64,000 nt of DNA from Paraburkholderia phenazinium. Its GTDB lineage: Bacteria > Pseudomonadota > Gammaproteobacteria > Burkholderiales > Burkholderiaceae. Position 1 is the first letter of the stretch; each line of letters opens with the position of its first letter. The position numbers and the translations under genes are program-made. The notes under the pieces are model-generated. The model saw only the letters and a list, made by a program, of their open reading frames with translations. It made no database searches and was not told the origin of the DNA. Positions 18,151-25,962 of the stretch are shown here, piece after piece. The stretch spans positions 1,798,001 through 1,862,000 of the forward strand of contig NZ_FSRU01000002.1 of NCBI RefSeq assembly GCF_900142845.1, written 5' to 3'.

Positions 18151-19914
18151 ATGAATATGCCCAGCGCGGAATTCTCCACGTCGGATACGACTTCCCATCG
18201 CGAAACTGACTCTATCGGCGCCACCGTGCTCATACGCGCATTGGCAGATGAAAATGTCGCGTGCATATGGGGCTATCCGGGAGGAACGGTCCTCTACATT
18301 TATGACGAGCTCTACAAGCAGAGCGAGATAGAGCACATTCTTGTGCGCCACGAACAAGGTGCGGTTCATGCCGCGGATGCCTATGCGCGCTCAACGGGTA
18401 AGGTCGGCGTGTGTCTTGTGACCTCCGGCCCCGGTGTCACCAATGCGATAACCGGTATCGCAACAGCCTATATGGACTCTATTCCGCTAGTCATCATTAG
18501 CGGACAGGTATCTATCGCGGCAATCGGACAGGACGCATTTCAAGAGTGCGACGCCATTGGCATTACGCGTCCCTGCGTAAAGCACAACTTCCTCGTGAAA
18601 GACGTGCGCGATCTCGCCGCTACCGTCAAGAAGGCCTTCCACATCGCGCGTACTGGCCGGCCTGGTCCGGTGCTGATCGACATTCCGCGTGATGTGTCGA
18701 AGACGTCTTGCCAGTACGAGCCGTTGAAGAGCGTTTCGCTGCGTTCGTACAACCCGGTCACGAAGGGTCATTCCGGCCAGATCCGCAAGGCAGTCGATCT
18801 CATCTTGTCGGCCAGGCGTCCGTATATCTACACCGGCGGCGGCATCATCCTCGCGGATGCGGCGCGCGAGCTGAACCAGTTCGCCGATCTGCTCGGCTAC
18901 CCCGTCACGAATACGCTGATGGGGCTGGGCGGCTATCGCGCGAGCGACAGGAAATTCCTCGGCATGCTCGGCATGCACGGTACGTACGAAGCCAACATGG
19001 CCATGCAGCACTGCGACGTGCTGATCGCCATCGGTGCGCGTTTTGACGACCGCGTGATCGGCGACCCGGCGCATTTCTCGTCGGTGCCGCGCAAGATCAT
19101 CCACATCGACATCGATCCTTCCTCCATTTCCAAGCGCGTCAAGGTCGACATTCCGATCGTCGGCGACGTCAAGGAAGTGCTGAAGGAGCTGATCGAGCAG
19201 TTGCAGACGGCCGAGCATGGCCCGGACACCGCGGCGCTCGCCGACTGGTGGAAGGACATCGAAGCCTGGCGCGCCAAAGACTGCCTGAAGTTCGACCGCA
19301 AGAGCGACATCATCAAGCCGCAGTACGTGGTGGAAAAGGCGTACGAACTGACCGACGGCAATGCCTTCGTGTGTTCGGACGTCGGCCAGCACCAGATGTG
19401 GGCGGCGCAGTTCTATCGCTTCAACAAGCCGCGCCGCTGGATCAACTCCGGCGGTCTCGGCACGATGGGTTTCGGCCTGCCGGCGGCGATGGGCGTGAAG
19501 ATGGCGCACCCGGACGACGACGTGCTCTGCATCACGGGCGAAGGCTCGATCCAGATGTGCATCCAGGAGCTCTCGACCTGCAAGCAGTACGAAACGCCGA
19601 TCAAGATCATTTCGCTGAACAACCGCTATCTGGGCATGGTGCGCCAGTGGCAGCAGATCGAATACAGCAAGCGCTATTCGCATTCGTACATGGATGCGCT
19701 GCCGGATTTCGTGAAGCTCGCCGAGGCTTACGGCCACGTCGGCATGCGCATCGAGAAGACGGCGGATGTCGAGCCGGCGCTGAAAGAAGCGCTGCGCCTG
19801 AAGGATCGCACGGTGTTTCTCGACTTTCAGACCGATCCGACCGAAAACGTCTGGCCGATGGTTCAGGCCGGCAAGGGCATCACGGAGATGCTGCTCGGTT
19901 CGGAAGATCTGTAA
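18151..19914 (+). CDS. ilvI: Acetolactate synthase large subunit, variant (putative resistant target copy)
   Basis: A 587-residue thiamine-diphosphate enzyme with the catalytic Glu in VRHEQG, the FAD-domain GARFDDRVIGDP and the ThDP motif GEGSIQM...NNRYLG. It condenses two pyruvates, or pyruvate with 2-ketobutyrate, in branched-chain amino-acid synthesis. Most of it, especially after about residue 190, reads like the housekeeping Burkholderia enzyme. The N-terminal third differs: Thr46 in YPGGT and Ser121 in GQVSIAAIG. These positions are 75 residues apart, exactly like plant Ala122 and Pro197, where substitutions give resistance to imidazolinones and sulfonylureas. No ilvC follows, so this is not the usual ilvIHC operon. 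The start at the second ATG was chosen for spacing to AAGGTG and the usual MNMPSAEF N-terminus. Confidence 0.85.
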   Translation: MNMPSAEFSTSDTTSHRETDSIGATVLIRALADENVACIWGYPGGTVLYIYDELYKQSEIEHILVRHEQGAVHAADAYARSTGKVGVCLVTSGPGVTNAITGIATAYMDSIPLVIISGQVSIAAIGQDAFQECDAIGITRPCVKHNFLVKDVRDLAATVKKAFHIARTGRPGPVLIDIPRDVSKTSCQYEPLKSVSLRSYNPVTKGHSGQIRKAVDLILSARRPYIYTGGGIILADAARELNQFADLLGYPVTNTLMGLGGYRASDRKFLGMLGMHGTYEANMAMQHCDVLIAIGARFDDRVIGDPAHFSSVPRKIIHIDIDPSSISKRVKVDIPIVGDVKEVLKELIEQLQTAEHGPDTAALADWWKDIEAWRAKDCLKFDRKSDIIKPQYVVEKAYELTDGNAFVCSDVGQHQMWAAQFYRFNKPRRWINSGGLGTMGFGLPAAMGVKMAHPDDDVLCITGEGSIQMCIQELSTCKQYETPIKIISLNNRYLGMVRQWQQIEYSKRYSHSYMDALPDFVKLAEAYGHVGMRIEKTADVEPALKEALRLKDRTVFLDFQTDPTENVWPMVQAGKGITEMLLGSEDL

Positions 19915-20020
19915 CGACGGTTTTGCGTTGGCTTCGTCATGCGCGCTTTCAAAAAAAGCGTAGGCGGACGAAGCGGCGCCAGCCGGCTCGCATACATCAC
20001 ACATCTGGAAGAAGCGAAAC

Positions 20021-20272
20021 ATGAGACACATTATTTCCGTCCTGCTGGAAAACGAACCGGGCGCGCTCTCGCGTGTGGTCGGTCTGTTCTCCGCTCGCGG
20101 GTACAACATTGAAACCTTGACGGTGGCCCCGACCGAAGAGGATGCGACGCTATCCGATATGACGATCACATCAATCGGCTCGGATGAAATCATCGATCAG
20201 ATCACCAAGCAACTAAACCGCCTGATCGACGTCGTTCGGGTTACAACTGTTCAGGAGAGGATGCCTGGATAG
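20021..20272 (+). CDS. ilvH: Half-length acetolactate synthase regulatory subunit
   Basis: The protein has 83 residues, against about 163 for normal IlvH. It contains only the N-terminal ACT domain, starting [20 protein letters not shown] with [13 protein letters not shown], and stops after [12 protein letters not shown]. The second domain is absent and no remnant is seen downstream. From family knowledge (recalled work on truncated E. coli IlvH), the ACT half can still activate the catalytic subunit while losing valine feedback. It follows the variant ilvI by 106 bp, so it probably serves that enzyme. Confidence 0.8.
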   Translation: MRHIISVLLENEPGALSRVVGLFSARGYNIETLTVAPTEEDATLSDMTITSIGSDEIIDQITKQLNRLIDVVRVTTVQERMPG

Positions 20273-20334
20273 ACCGGATCGAGCACTTCGCAAGTGTCGT
20301 TCCGCTAACCGGGCAGATTTCCGATAACGCCACC

Positions 20335-20365
20335 AGTGAGGCGAACAGCACTTCTTCGCCTCACT
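20335..20365. terminator. Hairpin between convergent genes
   Basis: A perfect 11-bp stem, AGTGAGGCGAA / TTCGCCTCACT, with a 9-nt loop, lies between ilvH and the convergent PurD-like gene. No long T-run follows on either strand, so it may work as a weak or factor-assisted bidirectional terminator. Confidence 0.5.
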
Positions 20366-20375
20366 CCCCCGCCCT

Positions 20376-21665
20376 TCACTCCAGAACGGACAGCTCGCCG
20401 ATATCGCGCCGACAGTAGAGTCCGTTGTACTGAACTTTGCCTATGTTGCGATAGACTCGCGTCCGTGCCTCTGCGAATGAGCGACCTCGCCCTACTATCG
20501 TCAACACTCGGCCGGAGGCCACGGTCGGAAGCGGGTTAGCACCGATATTTTCGGCTAGAGGCCAAACCTCGCTTTCCACGGAACCTAGTCCAAAGATTGT
20601 TTCCCCGACCCCCTCATCGGAGAAAGGGTAACCGGGTGCGGTTGTCGTGACCGCCACGCTATAGGGCTCGTCATGCTCCCACTCCAAAACCAGCTCGCTT
20701 AATTTTTGATCGAGTACGGCTGACACCAGAACCAGCGCGTTGGATTTCAATAACGCCAGCAACGTCGGGAACTCCGGATTTCCGGGTCGTACGTTGTACT
20801 CAAGCGCCACCGGCCCAGCATCGGTCACCATGACGCCGATGTAAAGAATGTATCGGTAGTCGATTCCCTCTTGCCGGAAACCTCGCATTGTCGGCTCGAT
20901 AATTCTCGACTTGATTTGATCGAGTAACGTGCTGTCCCACTCTTTCGCAACAGCCACCGACCCAATCCCCGCAGTGTTCGGCCCACGATCGCCCTTAAAT
21001 ATTCGCTTGTAGTCTCTCACCATCGGCAACGCCTGATAGCTTGCCCCATCCACCAGAAGGTGCAGAGAAAATTCGCGGCCCTCAAGGCGCTCTTCGATGA
21101 CGACCTCATGCGGGGCACCGATCTCCTCGAGATGGTCAAAAATGGACTGAGTCGCAGCCAGTGCTTCCGGCAAAGAATCCGGTACACAGCAACTGTATTT
21201 GATGTCACTTAGATAGCAGTCTGCCTTGACAACGAATCGTCGACCGCCCCAGTTGTCGATTAAATACTGCCTTGCTTCTGACGAGTCGCGGAATGAAGCA
21301 CTGGCCGCGGAAGCGACGCCGTGGCGCTTCATAAACGCCTTGGCCCTGACCTTGCTGTTCTCCAACGAGATCGTTGCCTCCGGCAACCCGAACACCCGGA
21401 ACCCCGCATGCTGGAAAGCCTCGTAATTCCCCGCCTCGAGTTGCTCCAGACTGAGCAGAACGACAGTCTCGACGCCATGACGCGATGCCACCTCGATCGC
21501 GTCGGAGACGGTACGCACGCGCACCGTATGCGGTGACGATTCCAGATAGAGATTGCTCCCGGTGATGCAGCACAGCAGACCATCATCCGAACTGTGTCTC
21601 CAACACTGCTCGCAAAACGCCTGCTCTTTAGAATTCCCTTCGCCAAACAGCATATATTGAGTCAT
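20376..21665 (-). CDS. PurD-like ATP-grasp ligase
   Basis: A 429-residue ATP-grasp protein whose motifs match glycinamide ribonucleotide synthetase: VVKAD (145-149), VIEERLEGREFS (189-200), GDRGPNTAG (225-233) and LEYNVRPGNPE (288-298). PurD enzymes join an amine to glycine via an acyl-phosphate. Here the usual AAGKGV-type nucleotide loop after VVKAD is replaced by CYLSDIKYSC, and the RFGDPE motif is RPGNPE, so it has diverged from purine synthesis. It probably forms an amide bond in the cluster product (inference). The start at MTQYMLFGEG has GAGG about 10 nt upstream; a longer in-frame reading is unsupported. Confidence 0.72.
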   Translation of the reverse strand: MTQYMLFGEGNSKEQAFCEQCWRHSSDDGLLCCITGSNLYLESSPHTVRVRTVSDAIEVASRHGVETVVLLSLEQLEAGNYEAFQHAGFRVFGLPEATISLENSKVRAKAFMKRHGVASAASASFRDSSEARQYLIDNWGGRRFVVKADCYLSDIKYSCCVPDSLPEALAATQSIFDHLEEIGAPHEVVIEERLEGREFSLHLLVDGASYQALPMVRDYKRIFKGDRGPNTAGIGSVAVAKEWDSTLLDQIKSRIIEPTMRGFRQEGIDYRYILYIGVMVTDAGPVALEYNVRPGNPEFPTLLALLKSNALVLVSAVLDQKLSELVLEWEHDEPYSVAVTTTAPGYPFSDEGVGETIFGLGSVESEVWPLAENIGANPLPTVASGRVLTIVGRGRSFAEARTRVYRNIGKVQYNGLYCRRDIGELSVLE

Positions 21666-21838
21666 TGTTACATCCGCCTCAGATCGGGGTGAGCAAAACG
21701 CGACGATAAAATGACGTGAGCAAAGCGCGCTGTTCACAGGACCCCCGAATTCGCGGGCCCTGCTTTCGGGAGTACTCGTACGTAGTCGCAGCGGACCTGA
21801 GAGAGACCGTAACCGGCGACGGCTGTGAGTGAATGTGC

Positions 21839-23092
21839 CTATGCGGCTACCTCAAGCACCGCATCGGAAAAGCGCGTCAGTCCATCGTCAAGAAGTGAGG
21901 TTTCGATTGTCAGCGGAGGCATCAACTTCAATGTCTCATCATGTGGGCCGCACCGCTCCAACAGCAGTCCGTTACGGATGCAGCGCTTGCGAATCTCTTC
22001 CGCCATGAGGCCACTCGGACAGCGGAGACCTTGCATCATGCCCCGCCCGAGAGGAACCCATCCCGTAGCGGCGCCGAGCGCCCTTAAGCGGGTCTGAATG
22101 AGTTGCGCCCGCGTCGCAATCTCCGAGGCGAATTGTCCACCAGACCAGAACTTGTCTATCGCGACCCGCCCGGTGACAAACGCGTGATTGTTTCCGCGAA
22201 ACGTCCCATTGTGCTCACCCGGGCGCCAAACGTCGTATTGAGGGCGCATCAAAACCAGTGAGAGGGGCAGGCCGAATCCCGAGATTGATTTCGCCAGCAC
22301 AACGATGTCGGGAACAATTTCCGAGGGTTCGAAGCTAAAGAAGGCTCCTGTCCTCCCACAGCCCGCCTGTATGTCGTCCACGATCAGCAAGGCGTCCAGA
22401 CTGGTGGCTAAAGCCCGGAGTCTGCGCAGCCAGTTGGACGAAGCCACATTGAGCCCTCCCTCTCCTTGAACCGTCTCTACGATAAAAGCAGCCGGGGAGT
22501 CGATTCCACCGGAGGGGTCGCGGAGCATTCGTTCCGCGAGATCTAACGTGTCGACACCGTCCAGATAGCCATCGTATGGGAGCCTCGTTACACCGTTAAG
22601 TTCAACGCCGCCACCTCGACGATTGTCTCGGTTTCCCGTGGCCGCCAACGCTCCCAGGGAAACGCCATGAAACCCATTCGTGAACGCGATCACGTTAGAC
22701 CGCCCCGTAACGTTCCTTGCCAATTTCAACGCCGCCTCCACGGCGTTAGCGCCGGTAGGGCCGGTAAATTGGATCTTGTAGTCGAGCTGCCGGGGAGCAA
22801 AGATTTTGCTCACCAGGCTCTCGATGAACGACGTCTTGGCGCTCGTATGGAGGTCGAGCGAACTCGCTACGCCATTGCTTTCGATATATTGAAGAAGTGC
22901 CTTCTTCATGTCCGGGTCATTGTGACCGTAGTTCAACGACCCCGCGGCGGACAGGAAGTCTATGAATGTCTCCCCCGTCGACAGGCAAAGCGTGGCGTTT
23001 TCCGCCGAGGAGATTTCGAAAGGAAACGCCCTGCAATAGCTTCGCGCCTCTGATTCGTAACGTTCGTAGCATTCCGGATAGGCAGCAACCAC
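21839..23092 (-). CDS. EctB-like diaminobutyrate aminotransferase (class III, PLP)
   Basis: A 417-residue class III aminotransferase. The N-terminal signature ESEARSYCRAFPFEI and DFLSAAGSLNYGHNDPD match L-2,4-diaminobutyrate:2-oxoglutarate aminotransferases (EctB/Dat). Further sites are GPTGANAVEAALKLAR, NGFHGVSLGALA, the PLP Asp region IVDDIQAGCGRTG, and the PLP Lys in LAKSISGFG. It probably makes 2,4-diaminobutyrate from aspartate semialdehyde, giving an amine for the amidinotransferases. The start was set at a GTG with AAGGAG 8 nt upstream; an alternative GTG at 23116 lacks a ribosome site. It is divergent from the main operon. Confidence 0.78.
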   Translation of the reverse strand: MVAAYPECYERYESEARSYCRAFPFEISSAENATLCLSTGETFIDFLSAAGSLNYGHNDPDMKKALLQYIESNGVASSLDLHTSAKTSFIESLVSKIFAPRQLDYKIQFTGPTGANAVEAALKLARNVTGRSNVIAFTNGFHGVSLGALAATGNRDNRRGGGVELNGVTRLPYDGYLDGVDTLDLAERMLRDPSGGIDSPAAFIVETVQGEGGLNVASSNWLRRLRALATSLDALLIVDDIQAGCGRTGAFFSFEPSEIVPDIVVLAKSISGFGLPLSLVLMRPQYDVWRPGEHNGTFRGNNHAFVTGRVAIDKFWSGGQFASEIATRAQLIQTRLRALGAATGWVPLGRGMMQGLRCPSGLMAEEIRKRCIRNGLLLERCGPHDETLKLMPPLTIETSLLDDGLTRFSDAVLEVAA

Positions 23093-23363
23093 GTCGTCTT
23101 CTCCTTGGATGTTCACCTTGTCAAGGTCCAGATCAATTCACCGCCTGCTAGTCTCTGGATCAACGCTTTTAAGGATTCACCATCTCTTACCATTCATTAC
23201 CCGATCTTTAACAATTAAACATCTTAGTCATCCTACATATTATTTTCATTATGCAAGCTGGGTAAATGCGATTGCTTCGGTTTACTTATTGTATGTGATG
23301 ACATATCGTACACGCACGCAAACAAAAATGCACACGAACATGCGACACACGAGGAGTCATATA

Positions 23364-23435
23364 GTGCTCAACGCATACCCTTCTCCCGTACGGTCGCAGC
23401 CCATCTGGAGACTGTCCCACCGCCTCTTTGGTTAG
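23364..23435 (+). CDS. Candidate 23-residue peptide ORF
   Basis: A GTG start preceded by GAGGAG at a 7-nt spacing opens a 23-codon frame ending in TAG at 23435. The peptide starts MLNAYPSPVRS and ends HRLFG. It lies alone in the divergent promoter gap, upstream of the operon that contains a PGM1-type peptide ligase. Known PGM1 systems add an amidino acid to a ribosomally made peptide, so a precursor-peptide role is possible. A regulatory leader or a chance ORF is as likely. Evidence is limited to the ribosome site and position. Confidence 0.25.
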   Translation: MLNAYPSPVRSQPIWRLSHRLFG

Positions 23436-23536
23436 GTTAAGTCAGCGTCGGTGTGCATTCAGATCGCATGTATAGCTCGGTCGAGCCGGTGACCTGTATT
23501 CGTTATCCGGGCACGAACGGATCGCCCTAACTTCTT

Positions 23537-23557
23537 ACTTTGCATGCGAAGCAAAGT
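23537..23557. promoter_or_regulatory. Dyad upstream of the main biosynthetic operon
   Basis: A perfect inverted repeat, ACTTTGC-ATGCGAA-GCAAAGT, lies about 150 bp before the SIS gene. It could be an operator or an RNA hairpin in the leader. Confidence 0.4.
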
Positions 23558-23708
23558 GAGGGAAGCGTCGTCGTCTCTTCGTTGCGGCGACCCATCTGAT
23601 GTTGTTGTTGGTAGCAACCGGCAGACCGGCTCCGGCCTAAGCGAGTCGAGTTTCGCCTCGACAGGTAGCGAAGTTCGTATTCATCGCCAATCTAACCATG
23701 GAGTTGAA

Positions 23709-24893
23709 ATGAGTCTCGAAGCCAGGAACATGCAACCTCGTATTGCCCGCCTCGCCCCGTTCCTCGGGTCGCCGTTGTTTGAGAGCACCCTCTGGGGCCA
23801 TGAGTACACCCTGGAGGGTCTCAACCCCGACCTCAGGCGGCGAATCGAAGACGGCACCTTCAAGAGGATCGTCTTCTATGGCATGGGGTGTTCGTCGGTC
23901 GTTTCAGACATCGTGAAAGGCTTCTTTCTGACGCACGAAGTCCCCATCACGGTTGACGTCGTCAACGACTACGATACCGATTGGTTCATCAGCAAAAATG
24001 TACTGAAAGATCCGGCGACGCTTATCTTCATCGTCTGCTACAGCGGGTGGTCTGTGGAGCCGTGTCTGTTTTACGATCGGATGAAAGCGCTCACGGGCAA
24101 CAAGAATCTGATCGTTTTAACCGGCGGCGGCAAGATCCAGAAGCTCGCACAAGAGGACGGCGGCTCCGTCATTCAGTACAAGCTCCGGCATGCAGACCGC
24201 GAATATCCGCTCTACCATGTCCAGCAGTTTTTTTCGATTTTTCTCGACCTGTTCCACAAGCTAGGCATCACAAAGACGGCTTACGAAAGCGAGCTCAAAG
24301 AGGCCGTAAGCTATCTGCACACCACCTTCGACAGCGCGTACATCGAGAAGGCCAGGGCGATCGCCAGCAAGCTTTCGGGAAGCCGCATCGCGTTTCTTGC
24401 CACGGCGAAGTGGTATGTACAGCTTCTGAAGCAAACAACCATGTTCTTCAACGAAATTGCGATGGTGCCCTCGCATCGCAACTTGCTGCATGAGTTTTCC
24501 CATACCGAAGTCGCCGCCTATTCGAACCCCTCGGAGAAGCAAGCAATCGTCGTTTTCCTCGATAGCGAGGACGACGAATACACAAAGTCGAAAGTGGCGA
24601 CACTTCATAAGCTGTTCGGCGATAAAAGCATTCCGCAAAACAAGAACATTGAGATCGTCCAGATAGATATCGATCAGGACGGCTTTTTCAAGAAATTCTA
24701 TACAACGCACTTCTTCATGGTCTACGTCGCTTTCTTCCTTGGCGTGCAGAGCGACGTCGAGGGCCGCGACCTGATATCGATTGCGGCGAAGAACCCCTGG
24801 TGGAGCGCTGAGTCGATCTCCGCACATCCCAGGTGCGTTGACATTCCCGGGCAGCTCAGCGACGACATTCAAAAGAGTATCGAACTGGTTTGA
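23709..24893 (+). CDS. SIS-domain protein, phosphoglucose/phosphomannose isomerase-like
   Basis: A 394-residue protein with two SIS-type halves. The first half has FYGMGCSSVVSDIVKGFF and CYSGWSVEP, corresponding to the GMGGS and YSGNTEE sugar-phosphate loops; the second has RNLLHEFSHTEVAAY, corresponding to the HNE catalytic motif of bifunctional phosphoglucose/phosphomannose isomerases. The loops are altered, so the substrate may be unusual. It opens the main plus-strand operon; GGAG lies 5 nt before the ATG at 23709. A longer in-frame reading from 23544 lacks support. Its role in the pathway is unclear; a keto/aldo isomerisation is a guess. Confidence 0.65.
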   Translation: MSLEARNMQPRIARLAPFLGSPLFESTLWGHEYTLEGLNPDLRRRIEDGTFKRIVFYGMGCSSVVSDIVKGFFLTHEVPITVDVVNDYDTDWFISKNVLKDPATLIFIVCYSGWSVEPCLFYDRMKALTGNKNLIVLTGGGKIQKLAQEDGGSVIQYKLRHADREYPLYHVQQFFSIFLDLFHKLGITKTAYESELKEAVSYLHTTFDSAYIEKARAIASKLSGSRIAFLATAKWYVQLLKQTTMFFNEIAMVPSHRNLLHEFSHTEVAAYSNPSEKQAIVVFLDSEDDEYTKSKVATLHKLFGDKSIPQNKNIEIVQIDIDQDGFFKKFYTTHFFMVYVAFFLGVQSDVEGRDLISIAAKNPWWSAESISAHPRCVDIPGQLSDDIQKSIELV

Positions 24894-25067
24894 TATCGGT
24901 TTCCCGGGCCAGCGGATTCGTCTGGCCCGGGGTTCCCACGTCGAGCGCTTTCCAGCCTGCTTGTCGAATCCTGCGAGCGTGTGGACCCGCGACCGATCGC
25001 GGCTCATACGTGCGGACCGCGATGGTGAGATGCCACCGCGAGCATATCTCGTACCGGAGAACTGTTG

Positions 25068-25904
25068 ATGCAAAAGACCCCTTTAGCCATTCTCACTGGT
25101 GGGAGCCGCGGCATAGGCCGGGATCTGTTGCGACTGTTGCTTGAACAAATGGATGTTCTAAACCTCTCGCGCTCTGCTATCGAGCCTGAAGTTACCAAAG
25201 GTGCTCAACACCAACTCTTCCATCTCGGTTGCGACTTTGTCGATGTTTCGCAAACCACCGACTGTCTGGACCAGTGGCTAGCGGAACATCCCTCTCATAC
25301 AGTGAGAACCTTCATATCGTGCGCGGCCACCCTGGACTTGGGTTGGCTCACGAAGACCGAAGCTTTGCCGGAGAACTTCGACAGGGCCTTTCACATCAAT
25401 GCGCTAGCCCCGATTGCACTCAGTTCTCTTATCGGTCGCCTCAAGCGATTTGACGAAACAGGTTCGCGCGTCATTTACGTGACGTCATCCCTGGCGCGCC
25501 CTCTCCCTGCTCTCACGTTTGCAGGTCTTGGGCTATACAGCGCGACAAAATCGGCGCTCGAGCGGCTCGCGCAGGTCCAGACACGCGAGTTCAGTCTGTC
25601 CGATCGACCCGTCAAGGTTGCCCTGGTACATCCCGGCATCGTCGCCACCGATATGCAGCGCGAGCTTCGAACCAGCGAACTCCTGGACGGCGCGTTCACG
25701 GCGAAGACCGCTGGCCTGCCGCCATACAAAGAGGGGGACTGGGACCACCAGCCCCCCGAGACCGCCATGAGAACCATCTCGCCTCGCTTTGCAGCTGAAT
25801 TCCTGAACTGGATCGCACTGAGAGACCTTGCGCTTCTCGATCCGTACTACGACTTCTACACCTCTAGCGCGTTCCATAACGACGTGTTGCAGACCGCGAG
25901 GTAG
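25068..25904 (+). CDS. Short-chain dehydrogenase/reductase
   Basis: A 278-residue classical SDR. Motifs are LTGGSRGIG (NAD(P)-binding TGxxxGIG), ISCAATLD in place of NNAG, VTSSLAR (catalytic Ser region), YSATKSALERLA (YxxxK) and HPGIVATDM. It resembles sepiapterin reductase/benzil reductase-like SDRs and probably reduces a carbonyl in the cluster pathway. The start is ATG at 25068 with GGAGA 7 nt upstream. The C-terminus is longer than usual (YYDFYTSSAFHND). Confidence 0.75.
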   Translation: MQKTPLAILTGGSRGIGRDLLRLLLEQMDVLNLSRSAIEPEVTKGAQHQLFHLGCDFVDVSQTTDCLDQWLAEHPSHTVRTFISCAATLDLGWLTKTEALPENFDRAFHINALAPIALSSLIGRLKRFDETGSRVIYVTSSLARPLPALTFAGLGLYSATKSALERLAQVQTREFSLSDRPVKVALVHPGIVATDMQRELRTSELLDGAFTAKTAGLPPYKEGDWDHQPPETAMRTISPRFAAEFLNWIALRDLALLDPYYDFYTSSAFHNDVLQTAR

Positions 25905-25962
25905 CGATGTTCGTTACGGCGTTACGGCACGCGATAAAACCTACTCTCGACGGACCGCAAAG

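Larger units (their letters stand above)
23093..23708. promoter_or_regulatory. AT-rich divergent promoter region of the biosynthetic cluster
   Basis: A roughly 600-bp AT-rich gap between the divergent aminotransferase and SIS genes, likely holding promoters for both operons. AT-rich tracts lie at about 23205-23320. It also holds the short ORF at 23364-23435 and the dyad at 23537-23557. No full-length gene was seen. Confidence 0.6.

Noticed and set aside
18487..20193. 568-codon open frame opposite ilvI/ilvH
   Set aside because: Antisense shadow; the plus-strand genes have unmistakable family motifs.
23544..23708. N-terminal extension of the SIS protein
   Set aside because: It is in frame, but the extension is low-complexity, crosses the 23537-23557 dyad, and the ATG at 23709 has a better ribosome site.
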